Shown here piece after piece: positions 22,248 through 31,369 of a stretch of 64,000 nucleotides of DNA. The notes beneath the pieces are model-generated. The model did no database searches. It worked only from the letters and a program-made list of their open reading frames with translations, and had not been told where the DNA came from. Where the stretch lies: positions 496,001 to 560,000 of the forward strand of contig NZ_JAMTCQ010000008.1 in assembly GCF_024171895.1 (NCBI RefSeq). Reading direction: 5' to 3'. The stretch is from Prauserella halophila. GTDB lineage: Bacteria; Actinomycetota; Actinomycetes; Mycobacteriales; Pseudonocardiaceae. Positions within the stretch are counted from its first letter, which is position 1, and each line of letters begins with the position of its first letter. The position numbers and the translations under genes are program-made.

Positions 22248-24125
22248 TTACTTCTTGCCCTTGCCGCCCTTGTCGCCCTTGTCGCTGCTCTCCCCGTCTT
22301 CCGCGGACAGCGCCGCGACGAACGCCTCCTGCGGCACCTCCACCCGGCCGACGGTCTTCATCTTCTTCTTGCCTTCCTTCTGCTTCTCCAGCAGCTTGCG
22401 CTTCCGCGAGATGTCACCGCCGTAGCACTTGGCCAGCACGTCCTTGCGGATGGCCCGGATCGTTTCGCGGGCGATGATGCGGGAACCGATGGCGGCCTGG
22501 ATCGGCACCTCGAACTGCTGCCGCGGGATCAGCTCGCGCAACCGCTTGGTCATCTTGTTGCCGTAGCTGTAGGCGAAGTCCTTGTGCACGATCGCCGAGA
22601 ACGCGTCCACGGCCTCGCCCTGCAGGAGAATATCCACCTTGACCAGTTCGGCGGTCTGCTCGCCCGCCTCTTCGTAGTCGAGCGAGGCGTACCCGCGCGT
22701 CCGGGATTTCAGCGAGTCGAAGAAGTCGAAGATGATCTCGGCGAGCGGCAGCTGGTACCGCAGTTCGACGCGGTCCTCGGACAGGTAGTCCATCCCGAGC
22801 ATGGTGCCGCGCTTGCTCTGGCACAGTTCCATGACCGCACCCACGAACTCCGACGGCGCGATGATCGTCACTTTGCTCATCGGCTCGTGGATCTCGGCGA
22901 TCTTGCCTTCGGTCGGCCAGTCCGACGGGTTGGTGACGACGTGCTCGGTGCCGTCCTCGAAGAACACGTCGTAGACGACGTTCGGCGCCGTGGCGATCAG
23001 GTTCAGGCCGAACTCGCGCTCGAGCCGGGCGCGCGTGATCTCGAGGTGCAGCAGGCCGAGGAAGCCGCACCGGAAACCGAAGCCCAGCGCCACGGACGTC
23101 TCCGGCTCGTAGGACAGCGCCGCGTCGTTGAGGCGCAGCTTGTCGAGCGCGTCGCGCAGCACCGGGTAGTCCGAACCGTCCACCGGATAGAGCCCGGAGA
23201 ACACCATCGGCTGCGGTTCGCGATACCCGGCCAGCGGCTGCTCCGCCCCGCGCCGCTCGAACGTGACCGTGTCACCGACCTTCGACTGCCGGACGTCCTT
23301 CACCCCGGTGATGAGGTAGCCGACCTCGCCGACCCCGAGCCCCTCGGACGGCTTCGCATCGGGCGAGATGATGCCGACCTCGAGCAGCTCGTGCGTCGCG
23401 CCCGTCGACATCATGCGGATCTTCTCGCGCGGCGTGATCTTGCCGTCGACGACGCGGATGTAGGTCACGACACCGCGGTAAGTGTCGTAGACCGAGTCGA
23501 AGATCATCGCGCGGGCCGGCGCGTCCGCGTCACCCTCCGGCGGCGGCACCTGGCGCACGACCTCGTCGAGCAGTTCTTCGACACCGTCGCCGGTCTTCGC
23601 CGACACCTTCAGCACGTCGGAGGGATCGCACCCGATGATGTGCGCCAGCTCGGCGGCGTACTTCTCCGGCTCGGCCGCAGGCAGGTCGATCTTGTTCAGG
23701 ACCGGGATGATCTGCAGGTCGTTCTCGAGCGCGAGGTACAGGTTGGCCAGCGTCTGCGCCTCGATGCCCTGGGCGGCGTCCACGAGCAGGATCGCGCCCT
23801 CGCACGCCTCGAGCGCGCGGGAGACCTCGTAGGTGAAGTCGACGTGCCCCGGGGTGTCGATGAGGTGCATGACGTGGTCCTGGTCATCGACGTGCCACGG
23901 CAGCCGCACGTTCTGCGCCTTGATCGTGATGCCACGTTCCCGCTCGATGTCCATGCGGTCGAGGTACTGGTCGCGCATGGCCCGCTGCTCGATCACGCCG
24001 GTGAGCTGCAGCATCCGATCGGCCAACGTCGACTTGCCGTGGTCGATGTGGGCGATGATGCAGAAGTTGCGGATGAACTCCGGCGGCGTGAACGTCTTCT
24101 CGGCGGACGGGCGGTTCTTTGTCAC
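22248..24125 (-). CDS. lepA: Elongation factor 4 (LepA), ribosome back-translocase GTPase
   Basis: 625 aa. G1 AHIDHGKST, then G2 and G3 ([21 protein letters not shown]) and G4 ([10 protein letters not shown]); EF-G-like domains II, III and V and the LepA-specific C-terminal domain follow ([20 protein letters not shown]). EF4 acts on stalled or mis-translocated ribosomes. The GTG start at 24125 follows GAGGAAACGA; an in-frame ATG at 24158 lacks a site. A Lys/Gly-rich tail ([12 protein letters not shown]) extends past the usual end. Confidence 0.97.
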   Translation of the reverse strand: MTKNRPSAEKTFTPPEFIRNFCIIAHIDHGKSTLADRMLQLTGVIEQRAMRDQYLDRMDIERERGITIKAQNVRLPWHVDDQDHVMHLIDTPGHVDFTYEVSRALEACEGAILLVDAAQGIEAQTLANLYLALENDLQIIPVLNKIDLPAAEPEKYAAELAHIIGCDPSDVLKVSAKTGDGVEELLDEVVRQVPPPEGDADAPARAMIFDSVYDTYRGVVTYIRVVDGKITPREKIRMMSTGATHELLEVGIISPDAKPSEGLGVGEVGYLITGVKDVRQSKVGDTVTFERRGAEQPLAGYREPQPMVFSGLYPVDGSDYPVLRDALDKLRLNDAALSYEPETSVALGFGFRCGFLGLLHLEITRARLEREFGLNLIATAPNVVYDVFFEDGTEHVVTNPSDWPTEGKIAEIHEPMSKVTIIAPSEFVGAVMELCQSKRGTMLGMDYLSEDRVELRYQLPLAEIIFDFFDSLKSRTRGYASLDYEEAGEQTAELVKVDILLQGEAVDAFSAIVHKDFAYSYGNKMTKRLRELIPRQQFEVPIQAAIGSRIIARETIRAIRKDVLAKCYGGDISRKRKLLEKQKEGKKKMKTVGRVEVPQEAFVAALSAEDGESSDKGDKGGKGKK

Positions 24126-24284
24126 TCGTTTCCTCGGATCGCTCGTGGACGGCCACACTCATGGTCCCATGCCGCCGCCCGTGGGGTTCCTCCGGAGGCC
24201 GCCGCGTCGGGCGAGGTCAGCCCGCACGTCACCACCGGGACACCGCCGCGCCGCGGTCGGGACACCGCCGGGGCGCGGCCGGTG

Positions 24285-24671
24285 TCAGTCCGCGGCGGGC
24301 CGGACGTCGGTCCGCAACGGGTGGTCCGCCGGGATCTGCACCAGCACGATCCGCACGCCGTCCGGGTCCCGCAACCAGGCTTCGTCGAGCCCCCACGGCT
24401 CCCGCCTGGCTTCGCGTTCCGGCTCCACTCCCCGCTCCCGCAGGGTCGCCAGTTCGGCGGGCAGGTCGCGGACCTGCAACCACAGCGCCATCGCCTCGCT
24501 GGGCCCGGTGCTCGCACGGCCGACGATCTCCAGCAGGCCGCCGCCGGCGAAGAACACCGTTCCCCCTGGGAACTCGCGGTAGATCGCCAGCCCGAGCGTG
24601 TCGCGATAGAAGGCGGTCGTGACCTCCGGATCGCGGGGCTGCAGCAGGATGCGGCTGTTGAGCACGTCCAT
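24285..24671 (-). CDS. VOC-superfamily (glyoxalase-like) protein
   Basis: 128 aa, a single pair of beta-alpha-beta-beta-beta modules. It begins RILLQPRDPEVTTAFYRDTLGL and ends WLRDPDGVRIVLVQIP, both hallmarks of glyoxalase/bleomycin-resistance/dioxygenase folds. Metal-binding positions are not all clear (Glu in LLEIVG). Substrate unknown. It lies 30 bp downstream of the EamA transporter gene and is probably co-transcribed with it. Confidence 0.82.
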   Translation of the reverse strand: MDVLNSRILLQPRDPEVTTAFYRDTLGLAIYREFPGGTVFFAGGGLLEIVGRASTGPSEAMALWLQVRDLPAELATLRERGVEPEREARREPWGLDEAWLRDPDGVRIVLVQIPADHPLRTDVRPAAD

Positions 24672-24701
24672 GGCGGCAGGGTCTCACACCGCGGCGCCTG
24701 C

Positions 24702-25583
24702 TCACGCCAGCGCGATCGCCGTGATCCCCGCCAGCACGATCGCCGAGCCGGCCAGCCTCCGCCCGCCGTGCGGTTCGCCCAGCAGCAGCCAGCCGGCCAG
24801 GCCGCCGAGCACGATGCTGACCTCACGCAGCGGCGCCACCAGGCTGACCGGAGCCAGGCGCATCGCGAACAGCACGAGCACGTACGCGACCGGGGAGAGC
24901 AGCCCGACGAGCAGCACGGCCCGCCGGTGCTCGCGCCAGAGCGCGCGGGGCGATCCCCCGGCGTCACCGCGCCGCCCACCGCCGCGCAGCGCGTACGGAG
25001 CCAGCATCAGGCTCTGCAGCACCGTCCCGGCGGCGAGGTAGACGACCGGCGGAACGCCGAGCTCACCGACGGCGTACGCGTCCCACAGCGTGTAGGCCGC
25101 GATGGTCACCCCGGTCAGCACCCCGTAGCCGGCGCCGGCTCGTCTGCGGCCGGGATCACCCGGACCGCGGGGCGCGCTGATCACCAGCACGCCCCCGACG
25201 ACGAGGACGGCACCGGCGAACCCCGGCCACCCCGGACGCTCGTGCAGCACGGCGACCGCGACCAGTACCGACAGCAGTGGACCGCACCCCCGTGCGAGCG
25301 GGTACACCACCGACAGGTCACCGACGGCGTAGCCACGCTGCAGCACCACGCCGTAGGCGACGTGTGCCACAGCCGTGACCGCGGCGGCGAGCAGCCAGGC
25401 CCACCGGGGCCGGTCCCCGGTCACCACGAGGTGCGCCACGCCGACCGGCACGAGCACCACCGCCGAGACGGTGTAGTAGCAGAAGACGAAACGGGCCCCG
25501 CCGGGGACGCGGGTGGCGGCCAGGTTCCACGACGCGTGGACGGCGGCGGCGAACAGGACGAGGACGAGCGCGAGACCGGACAC
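24702..25583 (-). CDS. EamA/DMT-family transporter
   Basis: 293 aa with ten predicted membrane helices arranged as two EamA repeats. The first begins LALVLVLFAAAVHASWNLAATR; the second ends RLAGSAIVLAGITAIALA. It is a probable drug/metabolite exporter of the inner membrane, with no substrate clue. Start GTG 25583. A glyoxalase-like gene follows. Confidence 0.85.
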   Translation of the reverse strand: MSGLALVLVLFAAAVHASWNLAATRVPGGARFVFCYYTVSAVVLVPVGVAHLVVTGDRPRWAWLLAAAVTAVAHVAYGVVLQRGYAVGDLSVVYPLARGCGPLLSVLVAVAVLHERPGWPGFAGAVLVVGGVLVISAPRGPGDPGRRRAGAGYGVLTGVTIAAYTLWDAYAVGELGVPPVVYLAAGTVLQSLMLAPYALRGGGRRGDAGGSPRALWREHRRAVLLVGLLSPVAYVLVLFAMRLAPVSLVAPLREVSIVLGGLAGWLLLGEPHGGRRLAGSAIVLAGITAIALA

Positions 25584-25953
25584 GAGTAGCCTTTCTGGCC
25601 CGCCGCGGACGCGGCAGGCCGGCTACTCCAGGCTTTTGTCCCGTCATATGCGTGCGCGGCCCGTCCCGCACACGGGTGCCGCTCGGACCGGACCCGCGCT
25701 GCCCTGGTTGTCGGTGATGTCGTCCGTGCCGGAACGAACGGGACGCGGCGGAACCCTAGGCACTGTCGGCGGGCACCCTACAACCACGCGCAAGGGGCCG
25801 GAGCAGCGCTGATAAGCTGTTTCACCGTTGCCGTGCGGCATTCCGCCAGGGAGGAAACCCGGTTCAGCCGACCCGGCTCAGCCGGTGCCGAGACGAGCGC
25901 GGCAACGATCGTCAGCCGCCGTGGAACACGGCCGAATGTGAAGGAGTCACCCT
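25584..25953. other. Intergenic region between the transporter gene and rpsT
   Basis: 370 bp between divergently transcribed genes. I see no coding sequence. An AT-richer patch with TGATAAGCT at 25810-25818 could be the -10 region of the rpsT promoter, about 140 bp ahead of its start, leaving a long 5' leader. No defined ribosomal-protein leader fold was recognised. Confidence 0.4.
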
Positions 25954-26214
25954 GTGGCCAACATCAAGTCGCAGATGAAGCGCATGCAGACCAACGAGAA
26001 GCGCCGTCAGCGCAACCAGGCGGTCAAGTCCGCGGTGAAGACGTCGATCCGCAAGTTCCGCCAGGCCGCCGACGCCGGCGACAAGGAGAAGGCCGCCGAG
26101 CTGCAGCGCGCCGCGGGTCGTCAGCTGGACAAGGCCGCCACCAAGGGCGTCCTCCACAAGAACCAGGCCGCCAACAAGAAGTCGGCCATGGCCCAGCGCG
26201 TGAACAGGCTCTGA
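25954..26214 (+). CDS. rpsT: 30S ribosomal protein S20
   Basis: 86 aa and very basic. It starts [20 protein letters not shown] and contains [11 protein letters not shown] and [19 protein letters not shown], the S20 hallmarks. GTG start at 25954 with AAGGAG upstream. S20 is a primary 16S rRNA binder in 30S assembly. It stands alone, with a strong hairpin just downstream and holA convergent, as in other actinomycetes. Confidence 0.98.
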   Translation: MANIKSQMKRMQTNEKRRQRNQAVKSAVKTSIRKFRQAADAGDKEKAAELQRAAGRQLDKAATKGVLHKNQAANKKSAMAQRVNRL

Positions 26215-26238
26215 GCTTTTCGCTCGTCGACTCGACCG

Positions 26239-26267
26239 AGCCCCGGTTCCGTCACGGAGCCGGGGCT
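26239..26267 (+). terminator. rpsT terminator hairpin
   Basis: A 13-bp stem (26239-26251 with 26255-26267, one G-T pair) and a TCA loop, beginning with AGCCCCGG and ending CCGGGGCT. It lies 25 bases after the rpsT stop and before the convergent holA end. Confidence 0.85.
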
Positions 26268-26320
26268 TCGTCATGCGCCCGACCGTCGCCCCTCGTCACG
26301 AACCGCCCCGAATCACCCAC

Positions 26321-27301
26321 CTAGCGGGTCTGCTTCGCGCCGACGACGTCGAGCACGGCGCGTTCCAGCGCGTAGTCGGGGTCGGCCGCCGCACCTTTGA
26401 CCTCGGCATTCACCCGCGCGACCGTGCGCATGGCCTCGGCGAGTCCCGTCGCGTTCCAGCCGCGGGTCTGCCCCTGCGCCTTGCGAATCTTCCACGGCGG
26501 CATGCCGAGTTCACCGGCGAGCTGGTTCGGATTCCCCCTGCCCGCGGCCGAGACCCGGGCGACGGTGCGCACCGCGTCGGCGAGTGCATCGGCGATGAGC
26601 ACGTGCGGCACCCCGATCTGCTGTGCCCAGCGCAGCGTCTCCAACGCCGCGGCCCGATCCCCGCCCACGGCCTTCTCGGCGACCAGGAAACCGGTGACGT
26701 CGGCCTTGCCGCGGTGGTATCGGCGGACCGCCTCCTCGTCGACCTTGCCGCCCGAGTCGGCCACGAGTTGCGTCGCCGCCGACGACAGTTCCCGCAGATC
26801 GGAACCGACGGCGTCGACCAGCGCGGACACGCCCGCCGCATCGATCCGGCCACCGGCACGCTTGACCTCCGCGCGCACGAACGACTCGCGCTCGGCGGGT
26901 TTGGTGATCTTGGCGCATTCGGTGACCTCGGCGCCCGCCTTCTTCAGGGCGGTCGGCAGCGACTTGGCGGCCTTGCTCCGGCCGCCACCGGAATGCACCA
27001 CGACGAACGTGATGCCGTCGGCAGGGTCCTTCAGATACGCCAGCACGGCGTCGGCGAGCTCCTGTCCGATGTCCTGCGCCTGCTCGAGCACGATCACCCG
27101 GCCCTCACTGAACAGCGACGGGCTGACGAGCTCGGCCAGCTCCGGCGGCGTGAGGTCGGACACCTTCATCCGCGTCAGCTCGGCCGTGTCGTCCACGGCC
27201 CTGGCCGCACCGACGGCGGCGTGCACGGCCCGGTCGACGAGCAGTTCTTCCTCGCCCAGCACGAGATGCAGCGGTGCGGGAGCGGCGGTGGACGCGGTCA
27301 C
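26321..27301 (-). CDS. holA: DNA polymerase III delta subunit
   Basis: 326 aa from GTG 27301; in-frame ATGs lie upstream, at 27325 and 27424. It opens APLHLVLGEEELLVDRAV, the HolA P-loop-less AAA+ start, followed by PSLFSEGRVIVLEQ and the alpha-helical collar (VAEKAVGGDRAAALETL, PWKIRKAQGQTRGW). The delta subunit opens the sliding clamp in the clamp-loader complex. Upstream residues in the longer frame look random, supporting the shorter start. Confidence 0.93.
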   Translation of the reverse strand: MTASTAAPAPLHLVLGEEELLVDRAVHAAVGAARAVDDTAELTRMKVSDLTPPELAELVSPSLFSEGRVIVLEQAQDIGQELADAVLAYLKDPADGITFVVVHSGGGRSKAAKSLPTALKKAGAEVTECAKITKPAERESFVRAEVKRAGGRIDAAGVSALVDAVGSDLRELSSAATQLVADSGGKVDEEAVRRYHRGKADVTGFLVAEKAVGGDRAAALETLRWAQQIGVPHVLIADALADAVRTVARVSAAGRGNPNQLAGELGMPPWKIRKAQGQTRGWNATGLAEAMRTVARVNAEVKGAAADPDYALERAVLDVVGAKQTR

Positions 27302-27416
27302 GCCCCGATCCTGCCACGGTGACATGGATTGCAACGGCATGGCCGGAACTGATCGCGATGGCCTAAGGTGGTCCGTGAACACACCGCGCAGGCATACGGC
27401 GGAAAAACGAATACCG

Positions 27417-27545
27417 CTCATCAAGAGGGGCAGAGGGAACGGCCCGCAGAAGCCCCGGCAACCGGCGTCAGCCCGTCATCTCGATTCCGCGAGGTAGCTG
27501 ACGACCACGGTGCTAATTCCGACCCGTGCCAGCGGGGCAGATGAG
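27417..27545 (+). ncRNA. SAM-I (S-box) riboswitch
   Basis: P1 is a perfect CTCATC (27417-27422) / GATGAG (27540-27545) pairing. Between them lie the conserved ATCAAGAG, GAGGGAACGGCCC, GAAGCCCCGGCAACC and GGTGCTAATTCC segments of the S-box core. The P1 3' strand ends one base before the AAAGGAA ribosome site of thrC, so ligand binding could block ribosome access directly. Identification is by the conserved core and the helix pairing. Confidence 0.95.
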
Positions 27546-27560
27546 GAAAGGAACCTCGCG

Positions 27561-28820
27561 ATGACCACAGCCCTGACCCCCTCCACCAACGCCGTCGACC
27601 TCGGTCCGGCCGTCGAACTGGTGTCGAAGGAAGAGGGGCACCGCCAGCCGCTCGCTCCGGAGTTCGTCTCCGCGGAGGACTTCTCGCCGCTCGAGGTCGG
27701 CTACGACTTCGGCCGCGTCCGCCGCGAGGACATCGAGTCCGGACCGCGCAACATCTGGCGCTACAAGAAGCTGCTCCCCGTGCCGTCCAACGTCGAGGAG
27801 ATCCCGAACACCGAGCCGGGCTGTACCCGGCTGGTGCGGGCCGACAACCTGGCGAAGGCGCTCGGTGTGAAGCGCCTCTGGGTCAAGGACGACACCGGCA
27901 ACCCGACCCATTCGTTCAAGGACCGCGTGGTCGCCGTGGCGCTCGCGGCGGCCCGTGAATTCGGTTTCGACACACTCGCCTGCCCGTCGACGGGCAATCT
28001 GGCCAACGCCGTGGCGGCCGCGGCCGCGCGTGCGGGCTGGCAGTCGGTCGTGCTGGTGCCCTCGTCGCTCGAGCGCGCGAAGATCCTCACCACGGCGGTG
28101 TACGACGGGGCGCTGCTCGCCGTCGACGGCAACTACGACGACGTCAACCGCCTGGCCACCGAGCTGGCCGGCGAGCACGAGTCGTGGGCGTTCGTGAACG
28201 TCAACGTGCGCCCCTACTACTCGGAGGGTTCGAAGACCCTCGGTTTCGAGGTCGCCGAGCAGCTCGGCTGGCGCCTGCCCGAACAGATCGTGGTGCCGAT
28301 CGCGTCCGGTTCGCAGCTCACCAAGGTCGACAAGGGTTTCAAGGAACTGGCCCAGCTCGGACTGGTCGACGAGTCGCCGTACACGATCTTCGGGGCCCAG
28401 GCCGCCGGCTGCTCCCCCGTCTCCACGGCGTTCCGCAACGGCCACGACGTCGTCCAGCCGGTGAAGCCGGACACGATCGCCCGTTCCCTGGCGATCGGCA
28501 ACCCTGCCGACGGGCCGTACGTGCTCGACACCGTGAACCGCACCGGCGGTTCGATCGAGGACGTCACCGACGAGGAGGTCGTCGAGGGCATCCGGCTGCT
28601 CGCCCGCACCGAAGGCATCTTCACCGAGACCGCGGGCGGTGTGACCGTCGCGACGGCGAAGAAGCTCATCGAGGCCGGCAAGATCGACCCGGACGCCGAG
28701 ACCGTCCTGCTGATCACCGGTGACGGGCTCAAGACCCTCGACGCGGTCGAGGACGCGGTCGGCCCGAAGGCGACCGTCGCGCCGTCGGCCGCCGCCGTGA
28801 ACGAGATCCTGGGCGGCTGA
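27561..28820 (+). CDS. thrC: Threonine synthase
   Basis: 419 aa, PLP-dependent fold-type II. The Schiff-base lysine is in NPTHSFKDRV, the phosphate loop is CPSTGNLANAVAAAAARAG, and a C-terminal loop reads LLITGDGLKTLD. It converts O-phosphohomoserine to threonine. The N-terminus (about 60 residues before the catalytic fold) is the longer class seen in actinomycetes. ATG 27561 follows AAAGGAA placed immediately after the S-box riboswitch, so methyl-donor supply controls this branch of homoserine metabolism. Confidence 0.95.
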   Translation: MTTALTPSTNAVDLGPAVELVSKEEGHRQPLAPEFVSAEDFSPLEVGYDFGRVRREDIESGPRNIWRYKKLLPVPSNVEEIPNTEPGCTRLVRADNLAKALGVKRLWVKDDTGNPTHSFKDRVVAVALAAAREFGFDTLACPSTGNLANAVAAAAARAGWQSVVLVPSSLERAKILTTAVYDGALLAVDGNYDDVNRLATELAGEHESWAFVNVNVRPYYSEGSKTLGFEVAEQLGWRLPEQIVVPIASGSQLTKVDKGFKELAQLGLVDESPYTIFGAQAAGCSPVSTAFRNGHDVVQPVKPDTIARSLAIGNPADGPYVLDTVNRTGGSIEDVTDEEVVEGIRLLARTEGIFTETAGGVTVATAKKLIEAGKIDPDAETVLLITGDGLKTLDAVEDAVGPKATVAPSAAAVNEILGG

Positions 28821-28840
28821 GCCCACACGCACGTCCGCAC

Positions 28841-28880
28841 ACGGGGCCCTGGCCGTGGTCAACGCCGGTCGGGGCCCCGT
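28841..28880. terminator. Hairpin between thrC and comEC ends
   Basis: ACGGGGCCC (28841-28849) pairs with GGGCCCCGT (28872-28880) around a 22-base loop. It lies just after thrC; its right arm is inside the 3' end of the convergent comEC gene. It is a probable terminator for thrC. Confidence 0.55.
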
Positions 28881-31369
28881 CGCACAACGTGGGGACCGCC
28901 CGCCCCGTCGTCCTCGGGGCCCGGCACGATCGCGATGTCACCTCCCTCGTCGGTGCGGGTGATCAGCGCGCCGTCGCCGCGGAGGACGCGCATGATCTCG
29001 TCGTTCGGATGACCGTGAGTGTTGTCGGCACCCACGCTGACCAGCGCTATCCGCGCACGCACCGCCGTCAGGAACTCGTGGTGGGTGTGCCTGCTGCCGT
29101 GGTGCGGAACTTTCAGGATCTCCGCCTCCACAGAGGCACCACGGGCCAGCAGGTCGCTCTGCGCGGCCAGCTCGACGTCCCCGGCCAACAACACCCGCCC
29201 GGCAGGGGTCGAGGCTCGCACCACCACCGACGCATCGTTGATCGCCGTGCCGTCCGCACTCGACTCCGCGTGTTCCGTCCCGTCGCCCACCTCCTCGCGC
29301 GCCGCCGGTGCGACGTAATGCGGACCGAGCACGTCCAACGTCAGTTCGTCCCAGCGCACCTGCTCGCCGACCGTGAGCTCGACGACCGGCACCCGATTCG
29401 CACGTGCCTCGTCCAGGACCGCGCGCCACGCCCACGACGGCGTCCGGCCCTGCCCCACCCCGACCGCACCGACGGTTCGGCCGTCGAACACCGCCGACAG
29501 CCCGCCGACGTGGTCGGCGTGGAGGTGGCTCAGGACGAGGAGCGGGATGCGCTCGACGGCGAGCCGATCGAGGCATCGGTCGATCGCCCGGGGGTCCGGA
29601 CCGGCATCGACGACGACCGCACGACCGGGCTTCCCGGTGGCCAGCACGATCCCGTCGCCCTGGCCGACGTCACACGCCACGACCGCCCAGCCCACGGGTG
29701 GCCAGGCGGGCGCAATCAGCCGCGGCGGCACGGTGACCACGAGCGTGCCCGTCACTGCGACCGCCACGGCCACGCGCGCCTTGCGGTAACGCAGGGCTGC
29801 CACGGCCCCGACGGCGACGCCGGCGGCGCCGAGACCGCCCCACCAGCCGGCCGGCCACGACACCACCGCACCCGGTACCGCAGCTGCCTCCCTGGCGACG
29901 AACACGAGCCAGCTCACACCGGGTCCGGCGAAGTGCACCAGGACCTCCGCTGCGGCCGGCGAGGGTACGGCCAGCGCGGCCGCCGCCACTCCGAGCACCG
30001 TGATCGGCGCGACCACCGGCGCGGCGAGCAGATTCGCGGCGACGGACACCACGCTGACCTCGCCGGCCATCCCGGCGATCACCGGCGCCGTGGCGACGAA
30101 TGCGGCCACCGGCACGGCGAGTGCCTCCGCGATACCGGGCGGTACCCGTCGTGCGGCGAGGGCGGCCGCCCACCGGGGCGCCAGGAAGATCAGTCCGGCC
30201 GTCGCGACGACCGACAGCGCGAAGCCCATGCTCGTGGCCATCGCCGGGTCGGCGAGTATCAGCCCGCACACGGCGACCGCCAGCGCCGGTACCGCCGAGC
30301 GACGGCGGCCGAGCACGAGGGCGGCGAGCCCGAGCGCCCCCATCACCGCGGCACGCAGCACGCTCGGTTCGTATCCGACGAGCATCACGAACCCGGCCAG
30401 CGCGAGACCGGCCGCACCCGCCGACACTCGTGGCCCCACGCGGACCGCCCGTGCAAGCAGGAGCACCGCACCGCACACGATGGCGACGTTCGAACCGCTG
30501 ACCGCCGTGAGATGGGAGAGCCCGGCGTCGAGGAACTCCTCCTCCACGCGCGGCGACTGCCCACCGGTGTCGCCGACGACGAGCCCGGGCAGGAGGCCTG
30601 CCTCCTCGTCGCCGAGCACGCCGGATACATCCCGTAGCGCCGTGCGCACCATGTCGGCCGAGCGCTGCCACCACGACGGGGCACCGACCTGTTCCGGTGG
30701 GCCGCGCACGTAGCCCACCGCCACGGTCATGTCACCGGGACGCGCCGGCGCCAGCGATACCGCCGCGCTGACCTGCTGTCCCGGCAGCAGGCCGGCCCAC
30801 TCGCCCGCCGGCCCGATGAGCAGCACGCGTCCCGTCGACGAGATGCTCCCGTCGGTACCGCCGGACGGGGCGCCGGCGACAGCTCCCGCTCCGGTGTCCC
30901 GGTCACCGTTGCCGATGCTCACGACGTCCACGGGCACCAGCACCGACCGGATCCCGCCGCGCCGTCCCCCGTAACCGTCGTCCCGCAGCGGGCGCGGACG
31001 CTCCCGCACCTCGGCGCGCATGCGGACGTCGCCGCCGTCGGCGGCCACCGCCCGCAGCGGATCCTCACCCACGGCATGCACCCGCACGCTGAGCGGCGCC
31101 AGGACCAGCACACCGCAGACCCCCAGGGCCGTCGCCGCCGCGGCCACCCCGACCGACCGGCGACGCCTCGCGTGCACGCCGGCCAGAACACCGGCGACGA
31201 CGGAGACAGCCCCGACCGCGACGGCCGCCTGCCAGCCCCACTGCAACCCCGCCAGCGCACCGCCCCACACGGCGAGGGCAGCCGGCACCAACCGCAGGTC
31301 CCGGCGCGGCCGGGCGGCGGGCTCCGCGGTGGCCTCGGATGCGGCACCGATGCCGGCGGTGAGCGTCAT
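28859..31369 (-). CDS. comEC: ComEC/Rec2-family DNA-uptake channel with metallo-beta-lactamase domain
   Basis: 836 aa. N-terminal DUF4131-like hydrophobic region, then the competence membrane domain (GLSHLTAVSGSNVAIVCG). A C-terminal metallo-hydrolase domain has LSHLHADHVGG and HHGSRHTHH. It would pass single-stranded DNA through the membrane and may degrade the other strand. ATG 31369 overlaps the comEA stop (ATGA). Many actinomycetes carry comEA-comEC without known natural competence. The GC-rich coding sequence is normal for the region. Confidence 0.92.
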   Translation of the reverse strand: MTLTAGIGAASEATAEPAARPRRDLRLVPAALAVWGGALAGLQWGWQAAVAVGAVSVVAGVLAGVHARRRRSVGVAAAATALGVCGVLVLAPLSVRVHAVGEDPLRAVAADGGDVRMRAEVRERPRPLRDDGYGGRRGGIRSVLVPVDVVSIGNGDRDTGAGAVAGAPSGGTDGSISSTGRVLLIGPAGEWAGLLPGQQVSAAVSLAPARPGDMTVAVGYVRGPPEQVGAPSWWQRSADMVRTALRDVSGVLGDEEAGLLPGLVVGDTGGQSPRVEEEFLDAGLSHLTAVSGSNVAIVCGAVLLLARAVRVGPRVSAGAAGLALAGFVMLVGYEPSVLRAAVMGALGLAALVLGRRRSAVPALAVAVCGLILADPAMATSMGFALSVVATAGLIFLAPRWAAALAARRVPPGIAEALAVPVAAFVATAPVIAGMAGEVSVVSVAANLLAAPVVAPITVLGVAAAALAVPSPAAAEVLVHFAGPGVSWLVFVAREAAAVPGAVVSWPAGWWGGLGAAGVAVGAVAALRYRKARVAVAVAVTGTLVVTVPPRLIAPAWPPVGWAVVACDVGQGDGIVLATGKPGRAVVVDAGPDPRAIDRCLDRLAVERIPLLVLSHLHADHVGGLSAVFDGRTVGAVGVGQGRTPSWAWRAVLDEARANRVPVVELTVGEQVRWDELTLDVLGPHYVAPAAREEVGDGTEHAESSADGTAINDASVVVRASTPAGRVLLAGDVELAAQSDLLARGASVEAEILKVPHHGSRHTHHEFLTAVRARIALVSVGADNTHGHPNDEIMRVLRGDGALITRTDEGGDIAIVPGPEDDGAGGPHVVRRGPDRR

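Noticed and set aside
24126-24158. ATG start of lepA at 24158
   Set aside because: No ribosome site, and the extra 11 residues are unlike LepA; GTG 24125 follows GAGGA.
22584-25589. A 1001-aa plus-strand open frame opposite lepA and the EamA gene
   Set aside because: It is antisense to clearly conserved lepA and transporter genes. Its Arg/His/Asp-heavy composition is typical of shadow frames in high-GC DNA.
27417-27545. SAM-IV or cobalamin riboswitch
   Set aside because: The GAGGGAACGGCCC and GGTGCTAATTCC blocks and P1 pairing match SAM-I; the SAM-IV core and the B12-box are absent.
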